Positions 22,449-34,854 of a stretch of DNA of 64,000 nt are shown piece by piece. A program made the position numbers and the translations under genes. A model generated the notes under the pieces. That model worked only from the letters and a program-made list of their open reading frames with translations, had not been told where the DNA came from and searched no databases. Origin of the DNA: Macrolepiota albuminosa (Eukaryota; Basidiomycota; Agaricomycetes; Agaricales; Agaricaceae); contig JAMWFC010000037.1 of assembly GCA_027475525.1 (NCBI GenBank), forward strand, positions 253,419 through 317,418. The letters are read 5' to 3'. The first letter of the stretch is position 1. Each line of letters begins with the position of its first letter.

Positions 22449-25053
22449 ATGTCTGCCCTCCTGCAACTGCCTGAACCAATATTTTCACCAAAGAAAAGAC
22501 GAGTGGAACCATATTGTCTACAAACATGTCTGCCCTCCTGCAACTGCCTGAACCAATATTTTCACCAAAGAAAAGACGAGTGGAACCATATTTACAGCGG
22601 AAGAAAGATCTATCTTTGAACCATACAAGGAACTCTACCGCTCCTCAACTACTCCTCAAGCTCGGACTGCTATCTTGAAGGATAAAATCCTAACGGATAT
22701 TTTCAACTACTGGGCCACTAAGGGGACAGAGCCAAAGACAGGGGAAGAGTGGGCAGAGAGAATCAAAGTAGGTACAGCAACTCATTGCAAAGAACTAGAC
22801 ATCATTTGCTTGAATAGAAGGTTGTCCAGTATATCAAGAATTGCTGGCGCCCTTATTACCAGCATAAAGATCCAAACATCATTTGCTTGAATAGAAGGTT
22901 GTCCAGTATATCAAGAATTGCTGGCGCCCTTATTACCAGCATAAAGATCCAAAGTGCTCCTGAAAACTTCACTGCGAGATGTTGTCCGGCAGACAATGGC
23001 AAAGGAGATAAACGAGGAGATCCAGAACTTGTTGAGGGGTAAGGATCACAACGCCTTGGGATTGGATGCATTTGCACAATATAATGTGGCTGTCAAAAAT
23101 GTTATGCATCAACTCACACCGCAGGAGGAAAGTCATTTACGGAAGATGGTGGCAGAATGGAGCAAAAAAGGAAATCCACCAGAAATTCAGCACAAGTTGG
23201 TACTCCTTCCGTCCCCCATCCGTCCTCTATTCGTTGTACATCCGTCCGCTTGATTCCAGAAATTCAGCACAAGTTGGTACTCCTTCCGTCCCCCATCCGT
23301 CCTCTATTCGTTGTACATCCGTCCGCTTGATTCCACTTTCTAATCGTTGTCTCTCCAGGAAGGCCCAAAAGCACGGTTTGAAGCGTGTGGATGATGCAGA
23401 TGTGCTTCGATTTAGAGAGATGGGCATGTTGAGTTGGACTGTTGTTGGTTGGTATGCAGATGAAGGCATGACTATTAGAATGTATGTGGTGCCATCATTC
23501 TTTAAACAATTTTGACACCAATTATAGTCATGACAATATGTCATACTTGACCCATGCTAACCGACCTACCTTTCAAGACTCCTTTCCTGACCTTGTTAGT
23601 GACCTCAACAAGAAGATGATGGATTACATGTCTGCTCTTCTTGGTAGAGACATGCCGTCCAACATGCAATCACCCCATGATTTGACTCCTCCTATCCTTA
23701 CACGCCATGACCTCATCCTTGATCTGGATAGGGATGGATTCCCAATATTACCAGCAGATCCAGGACCAAATATATTTCAAACTCGGGCAGAATTGGAAAT
23801 GCTTGTCCAGGACTATCTAAATACTCATTACAGTGAATCCTAGTTTTCTCCACCTTTGCTCATCATCTGATCACCCCATCAGAAATTGCGTCTGGTTACC
23901 GTTATGAATCTGCTCCTTACAAGGCAGTGAGGACCAATGATCAGCAATTCATACATTCAAGGTATCTTCCAGAGGGTCTGATATTCCAAGATCCTCATAA
24001 TCTTGGTCGGCCTGAGCTATTGCGTCTGCTGAACTTCTGGAGAGACCGTCAAGGACAGTATGGATCCGGTGACACCTTCCGCTGGACGGTTTATCTCAAC
24101 CGTCACAAGCAGCCAGTAGCTGCCGAGTACGGCACCTGAGCTGATCGTGAAAAAAATGCGGCAGCAGCAGCAGCACGTAAGGCTACACGCAAAAATGTGC
24201 CGAGTACGGCACCTGAGCTGATCGTGAAAAAAATGCGGCAGCAGCAGCAGCACGTAAGGCTACACGCAAAAATGAGGGAAAAATCGGAAACAGAGGCCAA
24301 CACCATCAGCGGTAGTCGATGGCAACAGTAGGACCATTGCTAATGATGGAGCCGCTGATGGCGGATCCGCTTTAGTCACCGGATCTGCAGCCAACTTGGA
24401 GTGGCAATGGGGGCCTACACTTCCCCTGTCACCTAGCGTACCACACACACCACTGCCTGACTTACAGGAGGAACCTCCTGTCTTGCGCTCACCGCACACT
24501 CCCCAGCCTCAGCGCCACAACAGATACCACTGCCTGACTTACAGGAGGAACCTCCTGTCTTGCGCTCACCGCACACTCCCCAGCCTCAGCGCCACAACAG
24601 ATCACGGTTCACAATGAATCCCGACCAAATGTATCAGCTTCCGCTCACAACGAGTCCGCTCTCGACGAATCCGTTCATGACGGATGTGTTGATGATACAG
24701 CAGTGGTAGATGCCACTACCATCCACCTCTTACAACAAAGAGGATGGAGCCATCCAGACCCTCCAATTAATGGCCCTAGTGATGGTTCCCCTAGATATAG
24801 AGTGTCAAGAAGGGTGCTCGACATTCTTCAAGATGAGGACAATGACCAATTTGAAGGTGAGGGAAGGCCGGCATTACAAAACCAAAAGAAGCGCAAGGCA
24901 TTGCCTAACCAATTGTCAACAAATTCCAAGCGACCCCGCAAGTCTCAAGCACAAATGCTACAGGAAGATGCAGCTCGATACATTGATATGTCTACACCAG
25001 CCAAAAGGAGTAGCAGCCACACTAAGGTCATTCGACCAGTCCGCCGTCATTGA
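22449..25053 (+). CDS. KDZ cargo gene: conserved agaricomycete hypothetical protein
   Basis: The start is ATG 22449 or its duplicate at 22526 (MSALLQLPEPIFSPKKRR). Recognisable stretches are FEPYKELYRSS, ILKDKILTDIFNYWATKG, KNCWRPYYQHKD, TSLRDVVRQTMAKEINEEI, PQEESHLRKMVAEWSKKGN, RDGFPILPADP, HSRYLPEGLIFQDP and LLNFWRDRQGQYGSG. The tail is basic (KKRKALPN, SKRPRKSQAQ) and suggests nuclear location. The same order of blocks (N-terminal helices, K..W..G.PPEIQ, GIPILP, KYLP) is known to me from hypothetical proteins in mushroom genomes, often multi-copy, but without a known function. Introns are likely near 22770 and 23200-23360. Six 77-base duplications at 22434, 22799, 23179, 24121, 24449 and 25030 disturb it. 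Confidence 0.55.
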
Positions 25054-25234
25054 TGTGGGGAAGGGGGGAATGTTATATTACATTTTTGTAAACTATAGGG
25101 TTACAAATTCGACCAGTCCGCCGTCATTGATGTGGGGAAGGGGGGAATGTTATATTACATTTTTGTAAACTATAGGGTTACAAAATGTACGAATGTCTGT
25201 CATAGCGAAAAAAAAATATGTAATCGTCCATCCT

Positions 25235-27213
25235 TCACTTCTCTTCTGTTGCCTTCCGTCTCTCAGTAAGCCGACTGGATGATCGGGTCCGTTGCATCAG
25301 CGGCCGACTCTTCACTTCTCTTCTGTTGCCTTCCGTCTCTCAGTAAGCCGACTGGATGATCGGGTCCGTTGCATCGGCGGCCGACTACTTCGGGAGTTGC
25401 TGCGAGCCCGTCCCCTTGGGCCAGGGAGAGGGTCCTCGGCAGGGACTGGCAGAGGGACGGAAGATGGTTGAGGGGGTGATGGAGATGTTCGTGCGGGAGT
25501 TGTCCCTGAGGATGTTTGTTGAAGCAGGGACGGAGCGACGGTGAGAGCGGATAAGTCAGCGGCGTGATGGGATTGGTCAGTGGCGAGGGCAGAGGTGTCA
25601 CCAGTGGGAACGGATATGTCAGCAGTGGCAGGGGATTGGTCAGCGATGGGGTCAGGAGTGGTTTCTTCCTCTTCAACAATGGGTCCAAGTCCACTGTGCC
25701 CTGTTGGATGCACTGCCACATCATCCTGAGCTGACAGACTGGAGGGACAGGTAGAGATGTGAAGTTGATTCTGCAAAGTGTCAACCACACCCCAAATATT
25801 GCGGATCTGCTCTTCTGTCTGACGGATCCGTCCAGCGTGGTCTTTAAGTGTCTCACCTGCAAGAGAAATATTCGTTTGCAGAGTTTCTATGTGGCCACCA
25901 AGCGTGTCGACCTGAGTCTGGTAGCGATGGAAGAAGTCCTCAATACGCGGTAACCAGCTCGCCTCAGCCATGACAAACCTGTCCCGCACCTGCTCCCCAA
26001 CATTCCGCAATGCTTCCTGGAACCCATTCTCCATCCTGTCCAAACAGCTCTCCACCCCTGCCATTACACCAGCCACAATGTCCTCACTGTGACTAGACTC
26101 CATTGCCCGCTCCTTGCCCTTTCCCTTGACCGGAAGAGGGTCCGCTGGGTGGTTGGAGGTCGACGGTTGGGATGGACGGACGGACGGTTTTGATGGTCCC
26201 GCAATTGGACTGGTTGGTTCATCTGCTAACTATTGGTTAGCTATTTGAGCAGGAAAAGAGTTTCATACCGTCATCACTCTCAATAATCGTCACTGACTTC
26301 TTTCTCAGTGGTTTTTTCCTCTTTCCCTTGTTGCTGGGCTTGACGGTTTTCTTGACAATCGTCAGGCTGCATGTTCGTTTGTGAATGAGCCGGCAGGGAT
26401 CGCATGCGGTGCCGCCCTTTGTCCTGACACACTGTAGCCGCTTACTTGCGCAATATTGGCAAGGGGGGTTGATGTGCTGACCCTCGCGACGAGGTGCTGT
26501 CCTCAGATACCTGCCCAACAGCATCCCTCCAGTAATTTCCCCCTTCGGTATCCTGCCCTCTTGTTCTTCCTCTTCCTCTTCCTCTTCATCCTCGTCCTCA
26601 TCCTCGTCCTCCTGCTCCTTCTGTCAACGATAGGTACCAGGAGGAGGTTGACCAATATAGGTCACCCGTTTTGGCTTCTTGGGATTTGGCGACGGACCAG
26701 ACAAATCTCCTGCTGCTGGAGGACTCGGTCGTTTTCTCTTCTTCGGAATCGGTGACGGACCAGACGAATCTCCTGCTGCCAGCCTATGACCTATCCGGTC
26801 TTCTTGTGCTGGTGCCGTTGACGGACCGGCCTCGGTCGACGGATCAGGTTGTTCTTCGCCCCCACTTGGTTCCTCCCCCCTTCCACTCCTCTGGGTCCAT
26901 TTCTTCACAGCATCCTTCAACTGCCTGGTCATATCCTCGTCAGAAAGCTTGCTCTGGAGTAGCGGGATAACTTCGTTGATAAAACTTCTCCTGGCATTAA
27001 GGAGGAGTTTCTTGTCATCCTTGACGTCCCTAACCTTGAACCACATGTCAATCTACAGGACAACTATTAGTGCATGTCTATTAGGCAGGAGTGCTTGTAT
27101 CTTACCAGGTCCTTCTGCTGTGCTTTGAGTTGTCGCAGGTCTCCTCTGAGAGCAAGGTATAATACTCGAACATCTGCGTCAACGACCCGTTGGTGGAGTT
27201 CTTCGTTAGACAT
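25235..27213 (-). CDS. KDZ cargo gene: six-cysteine zinc-cluster protein with coiled coil
   Basis: It starts at ATG 27213 (MSNEELHQRVVDADVRVL). A second exon follows from about 27046 (MWFKVRDVKDDKKLLLNARR) with a Lys/Pro-rich stretch, then a run of Glu. The zinc cluster at about 26460-26370 has spacing C-X2-C-X6-C-X8-C-X2-C-X7-C (CQYCASKRLQC ... CDPCRLIHKRTC), close to fungal Zn2Cys6 clusters. The final part (26103 to 25312) is helical with heptad-like spacing (ETLQTNISLAGETLKDHAG), then Ser/Pro/Thr-rich with an RS/R-rich end. It could bind element ends or regulate transposition; this is inference. A 77-base duplication lies at its 3' end (25233). Confidence 0.5.
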
Positions 27214-27389
27214 GGCGGATGGAGGATTAAAGAAACGGACGAGAACTTTACATGAAGCAAGTTCTGAAAATAGATATCATGTGACCCTGTTTAAATTACA
27301 AAAGAAGTTTGATTTATTGCTTGACAAAACCTTACTTTGTTTATCTTACAGTTTAGTAAATAACAATTAGCTAAGCAGGTCAAACATTG

Positions 27390-28530
27390 CAAACGTCTTA
27401 ATGTTTATTGCACTAAGCAGGAGTCGAACCCACCTACTGCAAGACACAATGAACACCAATGGATAATATTCCACTTAATGTTTATTGCACTAAGCAGGAG
27501 TCGAACCCACCTACTGCAAGACACAATGAACACCAATGGATAATATTCCACTAGACCATCGATGCTTACTGCACACTGCTATAGTCTAAATAGATATCAT
27601 GTCACTCTGTTTAAATTAGGACCTTACTTTGTTTATTATACTGTGTAGTAAATAACAATTAGCTAAGCAGGTCAAAAATTGCAAACGTTTTAATGTTCAT
27701 TGCACCAAGCAGGAGTCGAACCCACCTACTGCAACACACAATGAAGACCAATGGATAATATTCCACTAGATTATCGATGCTTACTATACACTGCTATAGT
27801 CTAAATAGATATCATGTCACTATGTTTAAATTAGGACCTTACTTTGTTTATCATACTGTGTAGTAAATAACAATTAGCTAAGCAGGTCAAAAATTCTAAA
27901 CAGTGAGACGAAAATGCACTAGTAGGAATCGAACCCATCTACTGCAAGACATAATAAAGACCAATGGATAATATTCCACTAGACCACTGATGCTTACTTT
28001 ACATTGCTATGATGTAAATAAACATCAGTCTATTCTTCTGTGTGTGGTCAAAAATATTTGAGTTTGATCTCAATGCACTAGGGCTATGATGTAAATAAAC
28101 ATCAGTCTATTCTTCTGTGTGTGGTCAAAAATATTTGAGTTTGATCTCAATGCACTAGGGGAGTCGAACCCACCTAATGCAAGATACAAGGAATACCAAT
28201 GAGAAATATTCCACTACACCACAGACGCTTCATGTATAATGCTATGGTGTAAATCAATATCAGTCTAATATTCCGCTACAAACCATGGTTTTCCTCTTTC
28301 CTGTATACTTCTATGGTGTAAATAAATATCAGTCTAATATTGTCAATTCAATACAGATGCACCAGTTGCAGTAAAATCTCTATCCGTTCAAATTCTGTAT
28401 GGGTCCGTTTGTGCACTACATGAACACCGTCCTGACTTGTAGCAAGTGCCTGTGGTACAATGGAATATTCATCAATTGATATTTCATATTGTGCACAAGA
28501 AGTGGGTTCGACTCCCACTAGTTCACATTA
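27390..28530. repeat. Cluster of tRNA-like / B-box repeats, right side
   Basis: Units near 27405-27575, 27700-27790, 27915-27995 and 28140-28235 read on the minus strand, each with GGTGGGTTCGACTCC, a stretch of about 40 bases, and CTAGTGGAATATT. One at 28445-28530 reads on the plus strand. Between units a phrase of about 80 bases (CTAAATAGATATCATGTCAC and neighbours) recurs, so a unit of roughly 220 bases is tandemly amplified three times, with divergence. No coding region is supported. Confidence 0.55.
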
Positions 28531-30521
28531 TATAATAGCAGCAGGCCGCTGACGTCCGCTAGCGTCATGAATTTGATCCGTTGAAAACTCCAGAGATTTC
28601 TGCAGTGGCATAAGATGGACGAGTTCGTGCATGTGGTCATTCCAGTGCTCATGACCAGTTGATAATACACTGTGGCAGGCTACCTTTGTGCTGGTCTTTG
28701 TAAAAAAGGTAGTCAGCCCTAGTGTATCGTCACTTGTCATGTGAACTGGAATGATCTCATGCGTCAACTCCTCCATCCTATCCCGCTTCAGTAATTGCTA
28801 GAGTTTTGGTCAGATCCACTACCACAGGCGCATACTCCAGGTCAGTATGATGTATATGTAGAGCAAAAATGCACCCATATAAAAACACAGCATTAGTCCC
28901 TGTTAAGGTGAAGTAGAAGTAGAACCCACCACTGTACACAATATTGAATATCAATAAATGAATATTCCACTGAACCACTGGGACTGGTTGCACCGCTGAC
29001 ATCAGCTGGCTCACATGCCGACGTCAGCTACCAAATGAATATTCCACTGAACCACTGGGACTGGTTGCACCGCTGACATCAGCTGGCTCACATGCCGATG
29101 TCAGCTACCATCCGCTACCGTCCGCTGGCATGCCAGCAGACAGCGGACACTCACGCACCCTCTTCCACCCTTCCCCCTCTTTCTCCCCAGTGCCATCCTC
29201 TCCACTCCCCACACTACCTCACACGCCACCCCCGTCCACCACATGCACCCCGCTTCCCTCCTCCCCCCTGACCTGACGTCCGACGTCTGCTACGTCCGCT
29301 GGGGTACCAGCTCCACCACATGCACCCCGCTTCCCTCCTCCCCCCTGACCTGACGTCCGACGTCTGCTACGTCCGCTGGGGTACCAGCGGACACCCACAC
29401 TCCTCCCCTTCCCCCTTCCCCCTCTTTCTCCCCACCCCCATCTCTCTTCTGCCATCCCCCACGCTCTCCAAGACGCCACCCCATGCAGCAGACACCCACA
29501 CACCCCGTTTCCTTCTCTCCTGCCCTGATGCCAGATGATGCCAGAGGTTGCCGACGGATACCAGCGGATATCCGGCAGATGCTGACAGATGCACAACGGA
29601 TGCCGACGGATGCCAGCGGGTCACGACGGCTGCCGACGAACTCTGACAGATGCCAGCTGATGGCTGCTGATGCCAACGCCCCTTTCAGGCCACGAAAACT
29701 CTTTTGGGAGGTATGCCACCCCCCTTCCACCTCAAAAAATCCATACGGGAACCTGCGGAAACATAGGTGGGCGTCCGTTCATTGTGTTATCCGACCTTTG
29801 AATCTATCTGTTAGTAACGGACCTGTGGTGCAATGGTTAAATGTGTGTTCCGTTGCTGGAGGCTTTCCCAAGGCCAGGGGTTCAATTCCCCCCCACAGGC
29901 ATACGGCAGGCAAGACGAAGTTACTTTTTTCCTTGGTCCAACCAGACTCCGTGGACCTGCGTAGGCCTCTGTGGATGTCCGCTGGTGTCCTGTGCAGGCC
30001 TGGGAGGGCCCGCGTAGGTTTGAGTCCGTCGACGTACGTCTGCGTGGATGTCCGCTGGTGGCTTGCGTAGGCCTGCGTAGATTTTCAGGGCCCTTTCGTG
30101 GACGTACGCTGGCGTCGGGGGTGGGAAAAGGATGGAAGGGGAGACGCGCAGCCTTGAGTTATTGCGGGGAGGAATGGAGAGGGGAGGGAAGTGGGGAACC
30201 TTGAGGAGGGTTTATTCATGCCATGAAGTCCGCCAATAGAGGAGGTTTTCACTCGTGTGCTGATGCCCGCCGGCGGCCGCTGATGCACATTGATGTCCGC
30301 TAGTGTCTGCTGGCATCCGCTAGGCCTGCGTGTGCATGTGTGTGCCCACCTTTTATTGATCCACTGGACTGTGTCATACAGCACATTGTGACACGTCCGC
30401 GGCTCTGTATTCTATGGCACTGTGGGGACTGCTCCGCTCCAGTGTAGCGGACTCCGCTGGACACGTATGGTATGGCACAAAGCGGGCTCCCGTACAACGT
30501 ATGACACATACCGTTGTGATG
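28435..30521 (-). repeat. Right inverted arm of the KDZ element
   Basis: It is the reverse complement of 12227-14390 with scattered differences. It carries 77-base duplications at 28956 and 29235 that do not coincide with those of the left arm. It includes the tRNA-like copy at 29821. No protein gene is seen. Confidence 0.75.
29821..29900 (+). other. tRNA-like sequence in the right arm
   Basis: ACCTGTG pairs with CACAGGC at the ends. The A-box region TGGTGCAATGGTTAAATG is closer to consensus than in the left copy. The T-arm is AGGGG-TTCAATT-CCCCC, with seven C in a row after the loop. It has 80 bases and a long variable region with CTT/AAG pairing. The anticodon cannot be assigned with confidence. 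Confidence 0.5.
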
Positions 30522-31233
30522 CCCTACCCTGAGTATATCTTCCTCACAAAGACTTGTTGCCTTCTGTTTCCCCTTCAGACACACCAGAGGAAGTACTTCC
30601 ACCATATCTGATGGTGGCTGGGGCTGCTGTGCATATTGCTCATGCATTGCAAGCACCTGATTAACACTGTCATTGGGTATGTGCAGCCTTAGCGGGGAGT
30701 CCACTATTGCTGCCTTGCAAGCCATGAGGTTTTTCCCCTTGCATGAGGAAATACACTATGGAAACTTCATCCAATGCTGGCTGGCAATATGCTGGTGTGA
30801 TGGTCATCTGTTGCTGGTGCACATTTTGCACACACATGGCTGCTACCAGCTCATTCCACTCCTGTGGCATTTGAGGGTCATATGCCCAGTCATACTTGGG
30901 GAGGAGAGCTGGTCACTCCTATAAGGAATGTGTGTCCTCACAATATGAAGCTTCTGCCTCTCAGTGGCTGTCCCTCGAGTTATCTAACTTGACTCATGAG
31001 GACATAGGTGGACATACATCCACTGAGTCCTCAAGCTTTTTTGCCTTTTACTGGTGTTTATCTGGAGGCTTTGCACCTCAAGCATCAGGAGTGAATATTT
31101 GCTCATCTCTCATCTTGGAGGCTTGATACTCCTCCTTGCTCATCATCACCACGTTGTGATCTGAGCTCAGTCCAGGCATAGCCTGTACTTCCTCATCCAC
31201 ATCCTTTACTGCTGGCACTTTGCGCTGACCAAG
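30522..31233 (-). pseudogene. Protease-RT linker of element B, right of the KDZ insertion
   Basis: Broken frames align with the equivalent linker of element D (55.7-56.4 kb). Shared phrases are PQEWNELV and, near the KDZ junction, KATSLCEEDIL (KAMSLTEKNIP in D). It is the 5' continuation of the RT at 12247. No intact ORF remains. Confidence 0.6.
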
Positions 31234-31887
31234 TCAGGGAGAATCCTTGCGCTTCTCCATAGTGTGGTGATGTTGCAGGTGATTATCAGTGTCATCTGCT
31301 GTAGCCTGTTCTGCTGGGATCACTTTTCCATTTACTAGCACCTGACAGTGCTCAAAGTCTAGCATGACTTTGTTACACTGCATGAATGGTGTTCCTAGTA
31401 TCATGTCATAGCAATTAAAGTTTGCCACATCCATATATTCCTGGCTACATGAGCCCAGTGTCTGGACGGTTACATTTATCCCATACTGCACCACAGCACA
31501 GCTCCCTATAGTGCCCAGTTGCAATGCCAATGGTGTGTCCAACTCTTGTACAGAAATTCTGTACATGTGGGCAAATTGGGGTGTAATACCCAAAGTAGTG
31601 CTTCTAGAGTCCCATAATGTCCATGCCTTGTGGCCATTTATCTCCACATATGAGACCAGACACTTCTTGTCTGCATGCTTCAACATAGGACGCTGCAAAG
31701 TGCCTTCTGCTTGATGAAGAGTCACCTTCTTTATCCATGCAACGTTATTCTTGTTGTGATTGTTTGAAGATGGCCAATCCGTCATTGCTGCTAGGCACTC
31801 AGAGTTGCTGTCACAACTGTAGTACTCATTGTCATAGGCATTGTTGTATACATCTACAGTGACATACTCCTCCCCCTCCATGACCAC
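31234..31887 (-). pseudogene. Retropepsin-like protease of element B
   Basis: A single open stretch of 217 residues contains CLVSYVEINGHKAWTLWDSR, then STTLGITPQFAHMY, and the C-terminal flap/ILG region CYDMILGTPFM. The active-site triad D-S/T-G reads D-S-R here (Gly to Arg), so the enzyme would be inactive. A homologous stretch in element D reads N-S-G. Confidence 0.75.
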
Positions 31888-34458
31888 ACTCTCAGGCTCA
31901 GTGCCTGATATCTCCTCTGGGGCTCTTGGTCATTTGTGGGGTGCTCAGCCTCAGACTTGGTGGAGATATCTTCATCACTCCCACTCACAGCTGCAGTATG
32001 TGTGGCACAAAGATGGGCTTGGGGCTCCTGTCCTTGCAGGGCAATTGGTAACATAGTGGCCTGGCTGGCCACATGCAAAGCAGGTCCCTGTCTGACCAGA
32101 TGGGTTGGCTGGCTTGACTTCTGGCCTTGGCTTAGGACAGAGCCCGCTCCAGTCATGGGCAACTTCATCCTTGATTTGCAGCAGGAGCTCTGCATACCAC
32201 AAACCACGTGTTGCAGTCATGATCCAAGTCGGCCTTCTTAGCCAGGAAGGTCCCCACATGCTGACCTCATGAGAGTGCCCTGGCAAACGGTAGTTGCCTG
32301 CTTCCTCCTTTGTGGCCACTACGATGCTCATAGTGGTTAGCAGTCTTAAGAGACTGCTCATATCTTATGGTGTACACTACAAACTCCTCCACATTGTTGA
32401 CCTCTGGAGACAACCCATCCTCACATATCAGATAGTGGTGCATGTCTGCTGGGATACCATCCAAGAATGTTTTGAGCATAGTGTACCTGTTTGGGTATAC
32501 TGCCATATTCTGGACATGGTTGTTAAGGGTATTGTAGAACTCTTGTACACCCAACTTCTCAGTGTACTTGGCAGACTGGAAGTCCTGCCTTGCATTCTGA
32601 GGGGTGCACAAACTGATTGTACAGTTCTGTAAGGACTCCCTTGAACATCCAATCATACTGGACCTGGTTGACATGCAATACTGCTTGTTGAAACCACTCC
32701 ATGGCCTCTCCAGCCAAGAACTTGGGCAGAACAAAAATTCATTCTCATTCCATATGGTCACCTCCATATAAGCACATGGCAAGGTGGGTACATACATCCA
32801 TCGCCCAGTCCTCCAAGTCACTGAACTTGGATGCACCTGTATAGGTGTGAATGTGCCTACTATCTGCTTTACACAGTTTCACCCTGTCTGGTAGCCATAA
32901 GATTACTCCCAAGGCATCAGTGACTACTCAATGAAGGCAGTTGTGCATAGCTTCACGATGCATACAAATGGCCTCTCACTGGCCCAGAGATCTAGTCGCT
33001 AAATCAGCAGCTTGGGGAAGTGATTTCCCTCATCCACCCTGCAGCAGACATCCCAAGCCTCTTCAACTGTGGGCATAATTGCCCTCATCTTGGAGAATTG
33101 ACCTAGGGCATTTGTCCTGGCCTCTATCAGGGACATCACGTCTGGTGGCACCATCTCAATTGAGGAAGTCTCCTCAATCATGATTGTTGCACAGTCCTGG
33201 TTCTGGAAAAGCTTGATTCTCCTGGCCCTGCACCACAAATTGACAACACATCTTGTCAATGGGCTTAGTGCCCTCAAATACAATGCCCTGATTGTCAATA
33301 AGGGACTGTCTCTTAGTCCTAAGATTGCCATTGCACATACGTTGATATGCAACTCTGTTGCTCAATGTTTTTGCCATTGGTATGCATAGCATCAAGAATG
33401 CCTCACTCTCTATCTTACAAGCAGTACTCGCTTGTCCTTCCATACCTGACATCTCTGTCCTAGGGTGTCGGTTATGCATGTGTGGGGGCTCCTCACACTA
33501 ACCTTGTCCTGCTGAAGTGTAAAAAGTACTCACCAGTTTTACTTCAGGCACTTCCTATGCCCGTGCTAGTGCTTCCACTAGCTCGACTCTGACGTCTTGA
33601 TTACAATGTGCTGAGCATTCCTCAGACATGTGGCCCCAGGGGGTCGACACCCCTAACTGCCTTGCGGCCTTATGCTGCAAATACATCTGGAGTTATATAG
33701 TGAGAACCCTCACCATTAAATCAGTATATTTAGTACCAATACAGTAGGCACCTCATGCCCTTGTCATCTAAGTGCTACTATATGCTCTGAAGCGTAGCGC
33801 TTGAGTCATGCCTGGGTGGTGTACTTCATCACCTCTGGGTGTAGATCCCAGAACACCCGCAAGTGCATGGTGTAAGCAGTTTTCAACTGCTGCTCCTCTG
33901 CTCCAGCGTCATCATTGCTAGACAACTCAACAACCTTCTCCAGGAGATCTGCAACCTCCAGGACTTCCTCCACTGCTGGTGTGTGCAGGAAACAATTTTC
34001 CACGCTGCCTACTTCAGGAGTTGCATCCTCCTCTGGTACCTCCTCTATGCAGGCTTCCACTATCCTGGTGGGCATTGAGCCTGCTGTGGCCCACCTGGCC
34101 CCACTACTCCAGCTCAGGGGCATAGGTCTCCCAGTCCATACCAACAACTTGGTGTCTTCTGAGGTGCCCTGGGCACCTGTTGACTGCCTGACCTCATCAG
34201 AGGGCCCTTTTAAAGCTAGCTGGCTGGACTGTCGAAGTCCTCCTGGCAGCTGCATAACTGGGGAAGTTAATCCCCATGGCCGTTGCTGGCCATCCTGTTG
34301 CAAGCTCTCAGCTCTTCAAGCCTCGCTTTCATTCCTGGGCAGGTCAGTGCTCTGACCTCAATCTTGAGCCTTGGGTCTTGACTGACCCACATTGGACACT
34401 TGCACGTTCCGAGTGTCTGCTGGGTCTCTCTGTAGGTCGTGAGTGTTCCACCCACCAT
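31888..34458 (-). pseudogene. Gag of element B with CCHC zinc knuckle
   Basis: Broken frames. The knuckle CFACGQPGHYVTNC lies near 32095-32050. The capsid-like core at 32650-32330 contains VQEFYNTLNNHVQNMAVYPN and FLDGIPADMHHYLI, which align with element D. Further upstream are YQRMCNGNLRTK and SLIDNQGIVFEGT, and an N-terminal acidic part (34303-33806). Gag packages the RNA in virus-like particles. Stops are frequent. Confidence 0.7.
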
Positions 34459-34620
34459 CAGTAGTGACTGCAGGTATAGGGTTACTCATTGAACCCCTGT
34501 TTGAAATTTGCATGGTGTGGCTGTGCAAAAAGCTTGAGAAGCTGATAGAGTTCTGTCAACAAACTCAGCGACTGACGTCAGATGCTAGGCAATAGATCCT
34601 AGCTGGCAGATTCAAAAAAA

Positions 34621-34854
34621 TGTAATGAAGTTATGGCTTTTGTGAGAGCTTAGTTCACACAGTACAGAATCAGACCAGACCAGTCTATTGACTATGTAGT
34701 GTAAAACAAAAATAAGCTGCTTAATAAGCAGCAAGTAGAAACTATTTATAATAATGTAAATAATAATATTATATTATAATAAATATAATATAATATTGAC
34801 TACTAAAGTAAGTAAAGGCTATGTGGCCAACGCCACATAGCGGTCTATGCTACA
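34621..34854 (-). repeat. 5' LTR of element B
   Basis: On the minus strand it runs TGTAGCATAG to TCATTACA. It is followed on the plus strand by the duplication ACTTG at 34855-34859. Compared with 4911-5144 it differs at only a few sites, although the coding region is strongly decayed. No primer-binding site is recognised beside it. Confidence 0.85.

Larger units (their letters stand above)
12227..30521 (-). mobile_element. Large multi-gene KDZ transposon inserted in element B
   Basis: The two ends are inverted copies, starting CATCACAACGGTAYGTGTC at 12227 and mirrored at 30521. Arms extend inward for about 2.1 kb on each side. The interior has four gene models: acidic repeat protein (-), KDZ transposase (-), a divergent + strand gene, and a zinc-cluster gene (-). 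The insertion splits the gypsy RT. A clean 8-9 base target duplication, usual for KDZ elements, was not found. The length is inflated by thirty 77-base duplications (about 2.3 kb), so the true size is probably near 16 kb. Confidence 0.75.
4911..34854 (-). mobile_element. Ty3/gypsy chromovirus-like element B with third ORF, split by a KDZ transposon
   Basis: Two 234-base LTRs (4911-5144 and 34621-34854) are flanked by the 5-base duplication ACTTG at 4906-4910 and 34855-34859. Reading on the minus strand: gag (34458 to about 32000) with a CCHC knuckle, protease (31887-31234), RT (12247 to 11000), RNase H, integrase, chromodomain (to 8480) and third ORF (8381-5190). Without the KDZ insertion it is about 11.6 kb. 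Every ORF is broken and CpG is depleted compared with element A, so this is an old copy. Gag and RT are separated by the KDZ insertion and integrase by a solo LTR. Confidence 0.85.

Noticed and set aside
12354..29388. Possible CRISPR-like or satellite array
   Set aside because: The repeats are pairs of unrelated sequences with no common unit and no spacers. They do not form an array.
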